Assembly: GCA_964348095.1 (NCBI GenBank)
Contig: CAYGBK010000076.1
Coordinates: forward strand, 59,531 to 123,530
Source: WVXP01 sp964348095
GTDB lineage: Bacteria; Desulfobacterota; BSN033; WVXP01
Reading direction: 5' to 3'
Length of the DNA: 64,000 bases
In this document: in pieces, positions 33,298 through 43,165 of the stretch
How positions within the stretch are numbered: the stretch's first letter is position 1
Layout: each line of letters begins with the position of its first letter
Made by a program: the position numbers and the translations under genes
The notes under the pieces: generated by a model
Told to the model about the DNA's origin: nothing
Databases searched by the model: none
What the model saw: only the letters and a program-made list of their open reading frames with translations

Positions 33298-34536
33298 CTA
33301 ACGGGTCTGATGGAGTCTCTTGGTGAGGAGAGGAGGCGTCATGGCTGTTGTAATGAATACCATTACTATAATAGCCGCATAGAGGGTTGGATCGAGAAGC
33401 GGTACCCCCGCAACTTTTAGTCCCGCGCCGAGCCCCGCAAAGATCAATCCAACTTCCCCTCGAGGAACCATCCCCAGGGCAACGGCCCACCGATCGATCC
33501 TGTCCTTTCCAGGGATAACCCCCGCGGCACAGGCCATTTTCCCTGCCACTGCAACAGCCGAGAGAACCAGACCAACCACGACGGCTTTTGCCGAAAAAAG
33601 GGCTCCAAGATCGACCTGCATACCCATATGAAAAAAGAATATGGGGACAAAAAGCGTTGAAAGGGGAATGAGTAAATGCTCCAGGCTGTCCTTTTCCTGC
33701 CTAAAAAACCGTGAATGTTCAGGTTCCAAGATGAGTCCTGCAGAGAAGGCGCCAACAATCGGAGCCAAACCAAACTTGTGGGCAAGATAGGCAAAAGCAA
33801 AGCACAGGGTCAACGACAGGGTGAGGAGCATTCCCCTCATTTCCAAACTTGCAGCCCACCGATAGAGCCGCTTGCTGAAGAGAACCCCCAGAACCGTGCC
33901 GGCGACCAGGAATCCAAAGGCCTTCAGGAGAATGATCAGTACCCTCTCTGAGATGGATAGCGATCCTGACACCTCCGGGGAAGCCGAAGAGCCGATCAGA
34001 GCAACCACCACGGCCAGTATGATAAGACCGAGCACGTCATCGACCACAGCGGCCCCAAGTATGGTTCTCCCTTCAGCGGTCTGAATCCTGTCCAAGTCTT
34101 TGAGCACGCGCGCGCTGATTCCCACACTCGTGGCACATAGGGTGGCTCCCAAGAAAATATCAACCCAAATAGAAAGATCTGGGAAAAAGAGACGAACCGT
34201 CCCAAAGCCGACGAGAAAGGGGGCTATCACACCGAGAAGAGCCACAAGCAGAGCACTCTTACCCACCCGCATCAATTCCGGAACGGTGCTCTCCACCCCC
34301 ACTTCAAACATTAAGAGAATGACACCAAGCTCTGCCAGGGTGGTCAGACTAGGGTCATGCTGGATTCGTTCAAAGAACCCAATCCCGAAAAGGGCCAGGT
34401 TGCCCACGATCACGCCGGCAAAGAGTTCTCCAAGAACAACTGGAAGCCGGATCGTTCGCGCCCCTAACCCGCCAAGCTTGGCTGCTGTGAGAACCAAAGA
34501 GAGCTCAAAGAGAAGAAGTACAAAGGAATGGACCAT
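33298..34536 (-). CDS. CPA2-family cation:proton antiporter
   Basis: Inner-membrane Na+ or K+/H+ exchanger of 412 residues with about 12-13 membrane helices. The N-terminal motif AKLGGLGARTIRLPVVLGELFAGVIVGN, the segment LMFEVGVEST, the central AVVDDVLGLIILAVVVAL (with the ion-binding DD pair) and VPRGEVGLIFAGLG are characteristic of the KefB/NapA-like family. There is no C-terminal RCK/TrkA-N domain, so ion binding by that route is absent. It stands alone on the minus strand, with 228 bases downstream to the hydrolase gene. Confidence 0.92.
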   Translation of the reverse strand: MVHSFVLLLFELSLVLTAAKLGGLGARTIRLPVVLGELFAGVIVGNLALFGIGFFERIQHDPSLTTLAELGVILLMFEVGVESTVPELMRVGKSALLVALLGVIAPFLVGFGTVRLFFPDLSIWVDIFLGATLCATSVGISARVLKDLDRIQTAEGRTILGAAVVDDVLGLIILAVVVALIGSSASPEVSGSLSISERVLIILLKAFGFLVAGTVLGVLFSKRLYRWAASLEMRGMLLTLSLTLCFAFAYLAHKFGLAPIVGAFSAGLILEPEHSRFFRQEKDSLEHLLIPLSTLFVPIFFFHMGMQVDLGALFSAKAVVVGLVLSAVAVAGKMACAAGVIPGKDRIDRWAVALGMVPRGEVGLIFAGLGAGLKVAGVPLLDPTLYAAIIVMVFITTAMTPPLLTKRLHQTR

Positions 34537-34826
34537 CCTATCTCCGTGTTGAGCTTTCAGTGTCCGGCCTGTTCATATTAGATCTCGAGTGAGAGCGCGA
34601 GCCAGGATAGAATCAATCAACAGATCGACGATAAAATAAGTCCCCTTACTCGCATATGAGGACTCCCAACGTTATAGACCATTCTAATAATAGGAGGCCG
34701 GATGTTTTGTCAATCCTTTTGTTGTCTGAGAAGCCCCTACCGCATCACGCTGGGCCCCGCTGGATGCGTGCTGACAGGTGTTTCTCTGCCTTGACATTAG
34801 ATTGATTCTGGCAATAATAGAGAAGA

Positions 34827-35630
34827 ATGATTGGAAAAAACCTTCTCAAAAGAATCGAGCGTCACATGGTTCGGGCCCCTGCCATAAGTTGTTTCATCCT
34901 TTTTTTTCTAATCGCCGTGGGGACCACAACACCAGGTCAGGGAGAAGAGAAATCGTTCTTTCTTGGGTTTCGACAGGGCACGGATTCAGAGTCCATTCCC
35001 GAGGGATGGGCTCTCATTTCATACGCCGGAACTGGGGGGAACCAAATGTTCATCCTCAAGGAGAACAACCGGACAGTCCTCCACGTTAAGAGCCTGGGAA
35101 GCGCCTCTGGTGTTCTGAAGAACGTCGAGGTGGACCTCAAAGAGTTCCCCATTCTCGTGTGGCGGTGGAAGATCAATCGGGTCGTCGGGATGGCCATTGA
35201 ACGCCAGAAGGATCGAAATGACAGTGCTGCCAGGATTCGGGTCATTTTTGGAAAGAGGGGAAAGAATAGAAGAGAGAAGCCTCCCCCCGTTTCCCCACAA
35301 ATTGAAGAGTTTCTGAAGACTTTGGGGATCAAACAGACTGCCAGAGAACCGGTCGGATTCAAAATCGATTACATCTGGGGTAACCGCATCGATCCCGGCG
35401 AGGTTCTTGACTTCCCAGGCTCGCGGAACCACAAAATAGTCGTGGTCGAAAGTGGCAAGGCGAAGGCCAACCAGTGGATCTGGGAGAAGCGAAATCTAGT
35501 TGAGGATTTCGAGCTTCTTTTTGAGGCTGAGCCGCCGGGACTTTCAGGGATTGTCATACTCACGGACACTGACCAGACCAACGAGGGGGTGGAAGCCTGG
35601 TATAGCAGCATTGTGCTAATGACAGAGTAA
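34827..35630 (+). CDS. DUF3047 domain-containing exported protein
   Basis: A 267-residue protein with an N-terminal signal or anchor (SCFILFFLIAVGTTTPGQG) and a DUF3047 body. The recognisable segments are EFPILVWRWKINRVV, DSAARIRVIFG, FKIDYIWGNRIDPGEVLDFPG, KIVVVESGKAKANQWIWEKRN, ED(F/Y)ELLFEAEPPGLSGIVILTDTDQTNEGVEAWY. The function of the family is unknown; a periplasmic carbohydrate-binding-like fold has been suggested for such all-beta domains. The start at 34827 has a modest GAGAAG upstream. No operon partner; the 290-base upstream spacer has no other gene. Confidence 0.85.
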   Translation: MIGKNLLKRIERHMVRAPAISCFILFFLIAVGTTTPGQGEEKSFFLGFRQGTDSESIPEGWALISYAGTGGNQMFILKENNRTVLHVKSLGSASGVLKNVEVDLKEFPILVWRWKINRVVGMAIERQKDRNDSAARIRVIFGKRGKNRREKPPPVSPQIEEFLKTLGIKQTAREPVGFKIDYIWGNRIDPGEVLDFPGSRNHKIVVVESGKAKANQWIWEKRNLVEDFELLFEAEPPGLSGIVILTDTDQTNEGVEAWYSSIVLMTE

Positions 35631-35963
35631 GGTAGTTTTCCAAAATGCCGGGCCCATGTCAGGGAGACGTGCTCCAAAGCCCCGGACAACTTAGACTTAT
35701 TCAAGCCCAACAAAAACACGCTAAGCCCTCGGTGAGGGTGATGGGTAGGAAAGACTCATCCCTTGCAGAGGCTAAAGATGGGTGATTTGGTTCGATGACC
35801 GCCAGTCCAGATGACCCTGCGCCGGAGAGACTGAGGGGTTTTGGCTGTCGCGATCTCCCGACAAACAATCCACCAAATCGGGACCCCCTATTCTCCGTGC
35901 CTCAAGGGTAAAAAAACGACTCTGTTCTGTTGCTCCAATGACAGGGTCAGCGCCTGACGGGAT
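35631..35963. other. Intergenic region without recognised elements
   Basis: About 330 bases between two convergent genes. A small stem CCCTC-GGT-GAGGG near 35727 has no T-run. No gene, repeat or clear terminator was found. Confidence 0.5.
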
Positions 35964-36479
35964 CTACTGGCTCGGCGAGGATTCTCCTCCCTGACGGCCC
36001 CTCTCCTGGACAACTGACTGGAACCTCGAAACAACACTCTCCGCCAATTCCGCCAAATCACTGGCTGGCGCCGTCTGGATCCAATGGCGGGACGTGCCGA
36101 ACAATCCGGTGGTCAACCTTCCAATAGCTGTGAGGGTTGGCGCATCGAGCTTTTCGCTGAGAAAAACCAACAAAGGCGCGTTTGAGAAGGTTTCTAGCAC
36201 AACGGCAGACGTCATCACCGTCGCCTCACCGCCCGAAGGGCATTCCTGGTCGAGCGCGACGATCTGAACCGTCCAATGTGGATTGACGTTAGTCACGATC
36301 GTATCCTTTCGGGCTTTTAGCTCTCGCATTATATGGGTATGGATCGACATCCTCAGGGTATCTGGACCGCTGACAGAGAGGGCAACCCTAACCGGCTGAG
36401 GCCCAGGAGATTCTTCTCCAGAGAGGAATTGAGGTAAGAAAAAGAGCATGAAAATCGCCAAGGCTATAACTCGCCTCAT
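35964..36479 (-). CDS. Exported hypothetical protein
   Basis: A 171-residue protein with a clear signal peptide (MRRVIALAIFMLFFLPQFLSG). The mature part begins EESPGPQPVRVALSVSGPD and alternates strands and helices (MSIHTHIMRELKARKDTIVTNVNPHWTVQIVALDQ), suggesting a small alpha/beta domain. AAAGGAG lies 7 bases before the ATG at 36479, which rules out a longer start 45 bases upstream. It follows purL by 19 bases on the same strand and may be co-transcribed, though no functional link is evident. I do not recognise its family. Confidence 0.8.
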   Translation of the reverse strand: MRRVIALAIFMLFFLPQFLSGEESPGPQPVRVALSVSGPDTLRMSIHTHIMRELKARKDTIVTNVNPHWTVQIVALDQECPSGGEATVMTSAVVLETFSNAPLLVFLSEKLDAPTLTAIGRLTTGLFGTSRHWIQTAPASDLAELAESVVSRFQSVVQERGRQGGESSPSQ

Positions 36480-36498
36480 TGGAGAACTCCTTTCATTG

Positions 36499-39489
36499 TC
36501 ATAGAGTGAAATTATTCGAACCAAGAGGCCCCTGCCAGGCCTCCTTCAAGGACCCGATCTGGGTTCGGATGATTCTTTCTCCCCCCAGGCCAATAATCTC
36601 GAATCGATCGTCCTCCCGCACCACGCCGACCTGTCCGTAGACATGGCCTGACAATGTCTTTTCAAAGGCTTCTCTTTTTTCGGGGTGAACGGTCACCACG
36701 AAGCGGCTCTGAGACTCAGCGAACAGGAGAAAATCGTCTCGTTTCACTCCCTCGGCGGGGACCTTTCCCAGGTCCACCGTTAGTCCCAGGGCTCCAGAGA
36801 AGGCCGTTTCCGCCAATGCCACAGCGAGGCCACCATCAGAGCAATCATGGCATGAAGCCAACACCCCCTCCTCTATCGTCCTGTGGAGGACCGTATAGAG
36901 GCCGATTGCCTCTTTGTGGTTGACTCTCGGAACGTGATTCCCCACAAAACCTCTACTTGCAAAATACTCAGATCCTCCCAGCTCGGTTCGGGTTGTTCCC
37001 AACACATAGACTAGGTCGTGCGGACTCTTGCAATCAGCCGTCATGGCCTTACGAACATCGTCGATTTTACCGATGATCGAGAACAGTACCGTCGGGGGAA
37101 TGGATATCTTGACGCCACCCAGCATCGCATCATTCTTCATGCTGTCTTTCCCAGATATCAGTGGAATGTTGTAAACTGTTGCATAGTCGTAGAGAGCCTG
37201 GTTTGCCCGCACCAGCTGTGCCAACTTGAAATGGCCATCAGGGGTTCTCTCCGATTGAATCGGGTCACACCAACAGAAATTATCGAGGCCGGCCATACGA
37301 TCCGGCCGTGCTCCCACACAAATGGCGTTTCGCACCGCCTCATCTATGGCACACGCCACCATCCAATAGGTATCGATATCACCGTACTTTGGACAGATGC
37401 CGTGAGACACAACAACGCCCTCGGTCGACTCCAAAACGGGGCGGACGACAGCGGCGTCATTGGGTCCGTCGTCCCCGGCGCCGCCAAGGGGTTTAACAAC
37501 GCTGCCACCCTGCACTTCATGGTCGTATTGCCGAATAACACTCTCCTTGCTGCAAACGTTCCACCGGCCGAGAAGCTCAAAGAGCGACTGCGTGAGGTCT
37601 TTCGGCACGGGGAACGAGGGCTCCTGGTAGACAGGCGGTTTCCATCGAGCCTCGAGCTGCATTCTCGGAAGACCATGATGGAGGAATTCCATGGAAAGAA
37701 GCCCCACCGTTTTCCCCTTATACAGAATATGAAACCGACCTGTGTCAACGAACGTGCCGAGAACCGTAGACTCCACATCCATCAATCGTGAGAGTCTTAG
37801 AAACTCATCGATCTTCTCTGGTGCAACAGCCAGGGTCATTCGCTCCTGCGCCTCAGAGAGCAATATCTCCCAGGGATCCAGCCCTGCGTATTTCAACGGG
37901 GCCTTGTCCACGTGGAGTTCACATCCTATGTGACTCGCCGTTTCTCCCACGGAGCTCGAAAGCCCTCCGGCTCCATTGTCAGTGATGGCCTTGTAAAGCC
38001 CTCGGTCTCGGGCAGTGAGCAGGAAATCTGTCATTTTCTTTTGTGTAATCGGATCTCCGATCTGAACAGCTGCTGTGGGGGATTGCTCGTGGAGTTCTTC
38101 TGAAGAGAAAGTCGCTCCGTGGATGCCATCTTTTCCAATTCGCCCTCCCACCATCACGATGAGATCTCCCGGGTCGACTCGTTTGATATGGCTCTCCTCT
38201 CCCAGTATTTTCCGGGGAATGATTCCACCTGTCCCACAAAAGACGAGAGGCTTTCCAACAAATCGATCATCAAAGACAATACTTCCATTAACGGTCGGAA
38301 CTCCGCTCTTATTACCCCCATGCTCCACCCCCTCCCGTACCCCTTCAAGTACTCTCCGCGGGTGAAAAAGCTTGGGAGGGAGTGAGCCCTGGTACTCGGG
38401 AGATGCAAAGCAGAAGACATCGGTATTGAAAATGAGCCTGGCCCCTTTTCCAGTTCCGAATGGATCCCTATTGACGCCGACAATCCCGGTCAGGGCACCC
38501 CCGTAAGGGTCCAAGGCCGAGGGGGTATTGTGTGTCTCCACTTTGAAGACCAGGCTGTAATCCTCATTGAACTCCACCACACCGGCATTATCGTGGAACA
38601 CCGACAGGCACCAGTCCCGTTCTCCAAGGTCCCTTCTGATTTTTTCTGTGGCGCCCTTCACAAAAGTGTCGAACAGGCTATCTATGGATGTTTCTTTCTG
38701 GTCCTCGTCCCAACAGGTGATCAATGCGTTGAAGATCTTATGCTTACAATGTTCTGACCACGTCTGAGCCAGCGCCTCGATCTCGACATCAGTCACCCGG
38801 CCGTCCAATCCGTGGAGTTTCCGTTCCTGTCTCACACGGGGATCTGTCATATAGGCCTGAATGGCTTTCATTTCATCCAGATCGAGAGCAAGAAGTCTCT
38901 CCCGGCTTATTGCCAGAAGGGTGTCATCATCGACCTCGAGACTGATTTTCTCGACCCTGTGCTGGTCTTTTCCCTCGACTTTGGGAACGACCGGATGGAG
39001 TCGCGCACCCTCTTCCCAGCCCTTCCGGTCCAGGTATGAGAACTGTTGAATCAAGGAATTCCCGAGAAGGGCAGTCGCGATCCTCTCAATTTGCGCACGT
39101 GAAACCCTGCCAGAGATGACATATTGAGTCGATGTATAGACCCTTTCCTCTTTACCGAGAGATCTACCCAGACGGAGTGTTGCCACCTCAGTGGCTGTCT
39201 TTCCCACATTATCCGTCACCCCCGGTTTGAATCCCACTTCAACAAGCCAGTCAAAGTTCGAGGCCAATGGCGTATCAATGGCGTAATCCTGACTGATTGG
39301 ATCGCGATATGAATCAGAGGCGATCCCTTCGAGTTCATCCTGAGAAAGATCGGCGTCCACCGTATAGATACTGATCGTCCTGACCTGATCGACAGGTAGG
39401 TGAAGATCTCGGCCGATTCTCCGTTTGACCTTCTCACCAACGGCATCCACCAGATTAGGCTTCAGCGCGATCTCGATGCGATGAGCCAT
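36499..39489 (-). CDS. purL: FGAM synthase with two N-terminal PurS-like domains (PurS-PurS-PurL)
   Basis: Phosphoribosylformylglycinamidine synthase, fourth step of purine synthesis, 996 residues. Residues 1-165 form two successive PurS-like units (AHRIEIALKPNLVDAVGEKV and WLVEVGFKPGVTDNVGKTA). The rest is PurL: ALAQTWSEHCKHKIF, VFKVETHNTPSALDPYGGALTGIVGVNRD, NKSGVPTVNGSI, the second half YDHEVQGGSVVKPL, PLISGKDSMKND and HDCSDGGLAVALAE. It has no C-terminal glutaminase, so a separate PurQ must supply ammonia. Two fused PurS units mimic the PurS dimer that small PurL proteins bind. GAGGAAG precedes the ATG. Confidence 0.94.
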   Translation of the reverse strand: MAHRIEIALKPNLVDAVGEKVKRRIGRDLHLPVDQVRTISIYTVDADLSQDELEGIASDSYRDPISQDYAIDTPLASNFDWLVEVGFKPGVTDNVGKTATEVATLRLGRSLGKEERVYTSTQYVISGRVSRAQIERIATALLGNSLIQQFSYLDRKGWEEGARLHPVVPKVEGKDQHRVEKISLEVDDDTLLAISRERLLALDLDEMKAIQAYMTDPRVRQERKLHGLDGRVTDVEIEALAQTWSEHCKHKIFNALITCWDEDQKETSIDSLFDTFVKGATEKIRRDLGERDWCLSVFHDNAGVVEFNEDYSLVFKVETHNTPSALDPYGGALTGIVGVNRDPFGTGKGARLIFNTDVFCFASPEYQGSLPPKLFHPRRVLEGVREGVEHGGNKSGVPTVNGSIVFDDRFVGKPLVFCGTGGIIPRKILGEESHIKRVDPGDLIVMVGGRIGKDGIHGATFSSEELHEQSPTAAVQIGDPITQKKMTDFLLTARDRGLYKAITDNGAGGLSSSVGETASHIGCELHVDKAPLKYAGLDPWEILLSEAQERMTLAVAPEKIDEFLRLSRLMDVESTVLGTFVDTGRFHILYKGKTVGLLSMEFLHHGLPRMQLEARWKPPVYQEPSFPVPKDLTQSLFELLGRWNVCSKESVIRQYDHEVQGGSVVKPLGGAGDDGPNDAAVVRPVLESTEGVVVSHGICPKYGDIDTYWMVACAIDEAVRNAICVGARPDRMAGLDNFCWCDPIQSERTPDGHFKLAQLVRANQALYDYATVYNIPLISGKDSMKNDAMLGGVKISIPPTVLFSIIGKIDDVRKAMTADCKSPHDLVYVLGTTRTELGGSEYFASRGFVGNHVPRVNHKEAIGLYTVLHRTIEEGVLASCHDCSDGGLAVALAETAFSGALGLTVDLGKVPAEGVKRDDFLLFAESQSRFVVTVHPEKREAFEKTLSGHVYGQVGVVREDDRFEIIGLGGERIIRTQIGSLKEAWQGPLGSNNFTL

Positions 39490-39560
39490 AGGGGTCTTCC
39501 TCGATCGACGTGTCGCAGAGGGCTCGTAAAGAGGTCGCCCTTTGCTGTTGAAAACCTTTA

Positions 39561-39599
39561 TGTCAGGGTGTCAGTTTTCGGTTGTCAGGGGTCGGTTAC
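39561..39599. repeat. Tandem GTCAG-type short repeats
   Basis: Imperfect repeats of about 7-9 bases (TGTCAGGG, TGTCAGTT, TTGTCAGGGG, TCGGTT) in the spacer before purL. The same words occur at 42326-42347 and 63321-63355, always between genes. Confidence 0.5.
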
Positions 39600-39699
39600 C
39601 ATGGAACATTGAAATCAACAGATTCTCGATATCTGCCAGGTCTTTTTGCGGTCTCATGATAAACGAAAAGAAACTATTGATCAATCAGGTTTAAGACCA

Positions 39700-41085
39700 T
39701 CAAGGCAGGATTTTACCTGGGTTCAGCACACCATTCGGGTCCAAGAGTTCCTTGATCCTTCTCATCAGGTGGAGCCCCTCACCGTGCTCCTGGGCCATGA
39801 ATCTCTTCTTGCCAATTCCAACACCATGTTCACCGGTGGCGGTTCCCCCCACCGAAATGGCATAGGAGACAATCTCATCGTAGGCCCGGTTCATACGATC
39901 AAAAAATCCCTTGTCCTCCATCCTACCAATGATGTTCATGTGGAGATTTCCGTCCCCAGCGTGCCCAAAACTGTACGATTTCAGATGATGGGTGGCGACG
40001 ATTCGTCTTGCGTGCTCTACCATATTCGAATACTTCGACAGGGGCACTGCCGTATCTACAATCAAAACGTCGAGCCCTGGATTAGATCGTTTCACCGACT
40101 CCCCAGCCTCGTGCCGGGCGTCCCAGAGGCGATTCCGTTCTTCACGGCCGACGCCCGCTTCAAAACCGATTGCCCCATGCCCCTCGCAGATCTCCCTGGC
40201 CACCCTCAAATCTTCCGCCAACCCCACCTCACTCGACCCCGTAAACTCAAGGAAAAGAGTCGGCTTCTCGACCAAACTCACTTTACCATCCCGGTTGATC
40301 GCCTCTATTGTCTCCCCATCCAAGAGCTCCAATGCCGCCGGCATCAGACCTGATCCCATGATCTCATATACCGACTCCGTCGCTTCCTCGACCGACTCAA
40401 ATGTCACTAGCGCTGCACTGAAATTCTCAGGTATCCCGACCAACCGAAGGGTCACCTCCGTAATCACGCCCAGCGTCCCCTCCGACCCGACCAGAAGCCT
40501 GACCAAATCATAGCCTGACGAACTCTTGTGCGAGAGAGAGCCCGCATGGATCACCTCTCCCGTCGCAAGTACCACCTTCAACTTCAACACATTGTCTCTC
40601 GTCGACCCGTACTTGATCGTCCTCACACCACTCGCATTGTTAGCCACCATCCCACCAATAGTGGCATTCGCACCAGGATCAGGAGCAAAAAACAACCCAT
40701 GACGAGATAGCACCCGATTCATGTCCTTGTACTTCACCCCCGGCTCTGAATCGGCCTGAAAATCCTCAGCCCGTATCGCCAGAACCTTGTCCATCTGCTC
40801 AAAATCGAGCACGATTCCCCCCGCCACAGCAAGGGGATTCCCTTCCAGACTCGTTCCCGCCCCCCACGGCGTGACCGGAACCATCCGGTCGTTGGCCATC
40901 TTCAAAATAGCCACCACCTCATCCGTCGACTTAGGCCATACCACCACGTCCGGTCGGTGCCCCCGGTGATGCGATTCGTCACGTGAATGAAGATCGAGAA
41001 TCGATTGCCCGGTTGAGAGTCGCCCCGATCCAACAAGGGATTTGAGAAACTCTAATTCTCCAGGTCCAACCCGATTGAAACCCAT
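39700..41085 (-). CDS. FAD-binding oxidase, GlcD / D-lactate dehydrogenase type
   Basis: A 461-residue flavoenzyme oxidising a 2-hydroxy acid such as glycolate or D-lactate. The PCMH-type FAD-binding domain (about 40-220) has VVWPKSTDEVVAILKMAND, TPWGAGTSLEGNPLA, DPGANATIGGMVANNASGVRTIKYG and GSEGTLGVITEVTLRL. The C-terminal domain has SFGHAGDGNLHMNI and GEHGVGIGKKRFM, with the substrate and metal-binding histidines. The true ATG is at 41085; a TTG codon lies just upstream. AAGGAG is present upstream. No iron-sulfur GlcF-like partner is adjacent, so the electron acceptor is unknown. Confidence 0.93.
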   Translation of the reverse strand: MGFNRVGPGELEFLKSLVGSGRLSTGQSILDLHSRDESHHRGHRPDVVVWPKSTDEVVAILKMANDRMVPVTPWGAGTSLEGNPLAVAGGIVLDFEQMDKVLAIRAEDFQADSEPGVKYKDMNRVLSRHGLFFAPDPGANATIGGMVANNASGVRTIKYGSTRDNVLKLKVVLATGEVIHAGSLSHKSSSGYDLVRLLVGSEGTLGVITEVTLRLVGIPENFSAALVTFESVEEATESVYEIMGSGLMPAALELLDGETIEAINRDGKVSLVEKPTLFLEFTGSSEVGLAEDLRVAREICEGHGAIGFEAGVGREERNRLWDARHEAGESVKRSNPGLDVLIVDTAVPLSKYSNMVEHARRIVATHHLKSYSFGHAGDGNLHMNIIGRMEDKGFFDRMNRAYDEIVSYAISVGGTATGEHGVGIGKKRFMAQEHGEGLHLMRRIKELLDPNGVLNPGKILP

Positions 41086-41270
41086 CAAACCACCTTCTCC
41101 TTCGAGACTCTTTTACAGAGCGAGAATTCGTATTACAAAAACCTGCCTCCTGGATGAACAGTGGAACCCATAAAACATTGAAAGTGGGGTCTTTTCGGCC
41201 GCCGATAAGAGGAAACGGCTATCGGTCCTTCCATCTGCTCTTGAGAATGGAGTGGCTTTCCGACATAAGA

Positions 41271-41480
41271 TTAGTGCGGGGCCCTCGCAAGTCCACCGGC
41301 TTCGAACTCACAGGTCGTGAAATCTATGAATTGCTCACACTTGGGACATTTGTGCGGCCTCTCAAATTCGTCTGAGAATATCTCCTTCTTTTCACCGCAA
41401 TTGTTGCATCGACAAACAAAAGCCTCCAAATCCTTAAAAGTTTCCAACCCAGGACAATGTCGGGAATTTGTGGGCATCAT
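41271..41480 (-). CDS. Small zinc-ribbon protein
   Basis: A 69-residue protein with a CPGLETFKDLEAFVCRCNNCG start and a second pair in HKCPKCEQFIDFT, giving a C-x2-C ... C-x2-C zinc ribbon. The IFSDEFERPHKCPKC core has charged residues between the pairs. A strong AAGGAGA ribosome site lies 4 bases before a double ATG. Function unknown; a nucleic-acid or protein-binding role is common for such ribbons. It stands alone between the FAD oxidase gene and the CBS protein gene. Confidence 0.75.
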   Translation of the reverse strand: MMPTNSRHCPGLETFKDLEAFVCRCNNCGEKKEIFSDEFERPHKCPKCEQFIDFTTCEFEAGGLARAPH

Positions 41481-41679
41481 GAAATCTCCTTCTGAATTCT
41501 TGCGTATATCTTACCATAAATAGCTCGACGACCAGAACAGAGTCGCCCCTGGCGGATCGATTCGGCCCCTTCATTACCGCCTCGAATCGGTTCGATCGAC
41601 CTTTACAAAATTTTTCAAAAAGAGGAATATTTGATCCCGTCTGGGGTACAATGAAAGTTATAGAAAGGAGGGTGTAGAG

Positions 41680-42315
41680 ATGAGAATTAAGGACATAATG
41701 ACAGAAAACCCTATAACCGTAGAGGCAGATACGCTGGTTATTGACGCACAGAAGATCATGAAGGAAAAGAATATTCGAAGACTCTGTGTGACTGAAAAGG
41801 GAAAGCTCGTTGGGATCGTTACCCAGCACGATCTGCTGAAGGCCTCCCCCTCACCGGCGACCAGCCTCACAGTATGGGAGATCAATTACCTTTGGGGCAA
41901 GATGAAGGTCAGTGACGTCATGCATAGAAATCCCGTCTCGGTAACTCCACAAACGACTTTCGAAGAAGCACTTATGCTCGGACAGAAGAACAAGATCGGA
42001 TCTTTTCCGGTCATGGACAATGGGAAGCTTGTGGGTATCACCACAGAGTCTGACCTGGTTAGGCTCGTCACCCGGGTCCTGGGCCTGGGGGAAGAGGGGT
42101 CAAGAATCACAGTTGAAGGGCTGGAGATGAAACTCGGAATGCTTTCAAAAATAATCTCTGTGGTGGATCAGCACAAGGTCATCATTCTGAGTATGATGTC
42201 CTTGCCGAGGTTCGAAAAAAAGGACGTCATCATGGTCTTGAGGCTAAAAACGAAGAATCCAGAGCCTATTGCATCAGACCTGAAAAAAATGGGCATTTCG
42301 GTCGATATCTCTTAG
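41680..42315 (+). CDS. CBS-domain pair protein
   Basis: A 211-residue cytoplasmic protein with two CBS motifs, MRIKDIMTENPITVEADTLVIDA to LVGIVTQHDLL (about 1-60) and MKVSDVMHRNPVSVTPQTT to LVGITTESDLVRLV (about 75-135). A C-terminal region (about 145-211) resembles an ACT-type fold. CBS pairs bind adenosyl nucleotides and sense energy state; ACT domains bind small ligands. GGAGG lies before the ATG. It is a stand-alone sensor and its target is unknown. TACAAT at 41647 may be part of its promoter, but no good -35 was found. Confidence 0.9.
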   Translation: MRIKDIMTENPITVEADTLVIDAQKIMKEKNIRRLCVTEKGKLVGIVTQHDLLKASPSPATSLTVWEINYLWGKMKVSDVMHRNPVSVTPQTTFEEALMLGQKNKIGSFPVMDNGKLVGITTESDLVRLVTRVLGLGEEGSRITVEGLEMKLGMLSKIISVVDQHKVIILSMMSLPRFEKKDVIMVLRLKTKNPEPIASDLKKMGISVDIS

Positions 42316-42325
42316 GAGGACTGCC

Positions 42326-42347
42326 GTCAGTTGTCAGTGGTCAGTTT
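42326..42347. repeat. Tandem GTCAGTT repeats
   Basis: GTCAGTT-GTCAGTG-GTCAGTT, three 7-base units in a row, 10 bases after the CBS gene. Related words occur at 39561-39599 and 63321-63355. Confidence 0.55.
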
Positions 42348-42475
42348 CAAGGGTTTCAAATTTCTGGATAATCCAAAACGCTCACCCTTCTCTACGGGCG
42401 ATACGTGCTAGCTGACGGATGTCGATCTTCCTACAATGAGGAACGGACAGCAGGCGACCGGGACCCAATTGTGAC

Positions 42476-43165
42476 TCAAAGCTGTTTTTCATCGGCAAAG
42501 CTGTAGTAACCACCGTCCCCAATAATGATGTGGTCAACGACGCGAATATTAACGAGCGTGCAGGCTCGGGTGAGCTGATCGGTTATTGTCTGGTCCTCAG
42601 GGCTGGGGGATGGATCTCCGCTCGGGTGATTGTGAACAAATATTACGCCGGCCGCCGAATGGGCCAAAGCGCTTTTTACTATCTCCCGGGGATTGATCAA
42701 GCTCTCCGTGAGGCTCCCCTCAAAGAGGGTCTTTTCACCGATAATAGTGTTTCGCCTTGTTAGAAATATGACTTTGAAAGCCTCTCGTTTTCGCCGGCGA
42801 AGGTGAGGTGAGAGAACCCGGTAAACGTCTTGGCTGGAGATGATTTTCTTCCTCTTCCTCCCATCGGTTGAGAGAAGGCGCTTTCCTATCTCAAGAGCTG
42901 CCTTTAGCTGAGCAGCCTTAGCCGGCCCGATTCCCTTGATCTGACAGAGTTCTGAAACCCCTCTTCCGTCGATGCCCTCCAGTCCTCCGGCTTCTCGGAT
43001 CAAGTACCGGGCTAGGTCTATGGCAGACTGCTCACGATTTCCAATCCGGAGGAGGATCGCAAGGAGTTCGGCATCTGAAATGTTCTCAGGCCCGAATTGA
43101 ACTAGTTTTTCTCTAGGTCTTTCATCCTCAGGCCATTCTGGTATCTTTCTCCAGTAGTTACTCAT
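42476..43165 (-). CDS. radC: RadC family JAB1/MPN-domain protein
   Basis: A 229-residue RadC-type protein. The N-terminal part (about 1-100) has a helix-hairpin-helix (LCQIKGIGPAKAAQLKAALEIGKRL), and the C-terminal JAMM metalloprotease-like domain has the signature VHNHPSGDPSPSPED with catalytic HxH-x7-S-x2-D geometry. Historically called a DNA-repair protein, its real function is unsettled. It starts 8 bases inside the end of tatC, so it is translated with the Tat genes. Confidence 0.93.
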   Translation of the reverse strand: MSNYWRKIPEWPEDERPREKLVQFGPENISDAELLAILLRIGNREQSAIDLARYLIREAGGLEGIDGRGVSELCQIKGIGPAKAAQLKAALEIGKRLLSTDGRKRKKIISSQDVYRVLSPHLRRRKREAFKVIFLTRRNTIIGEKTLFEGSLTESLINPREIVKSALAHSAAGVIFVHNHPSGDPSPSPEDQTITDQLTRACTLVNIRVVDHIIIGDGGYYSFADEKQL

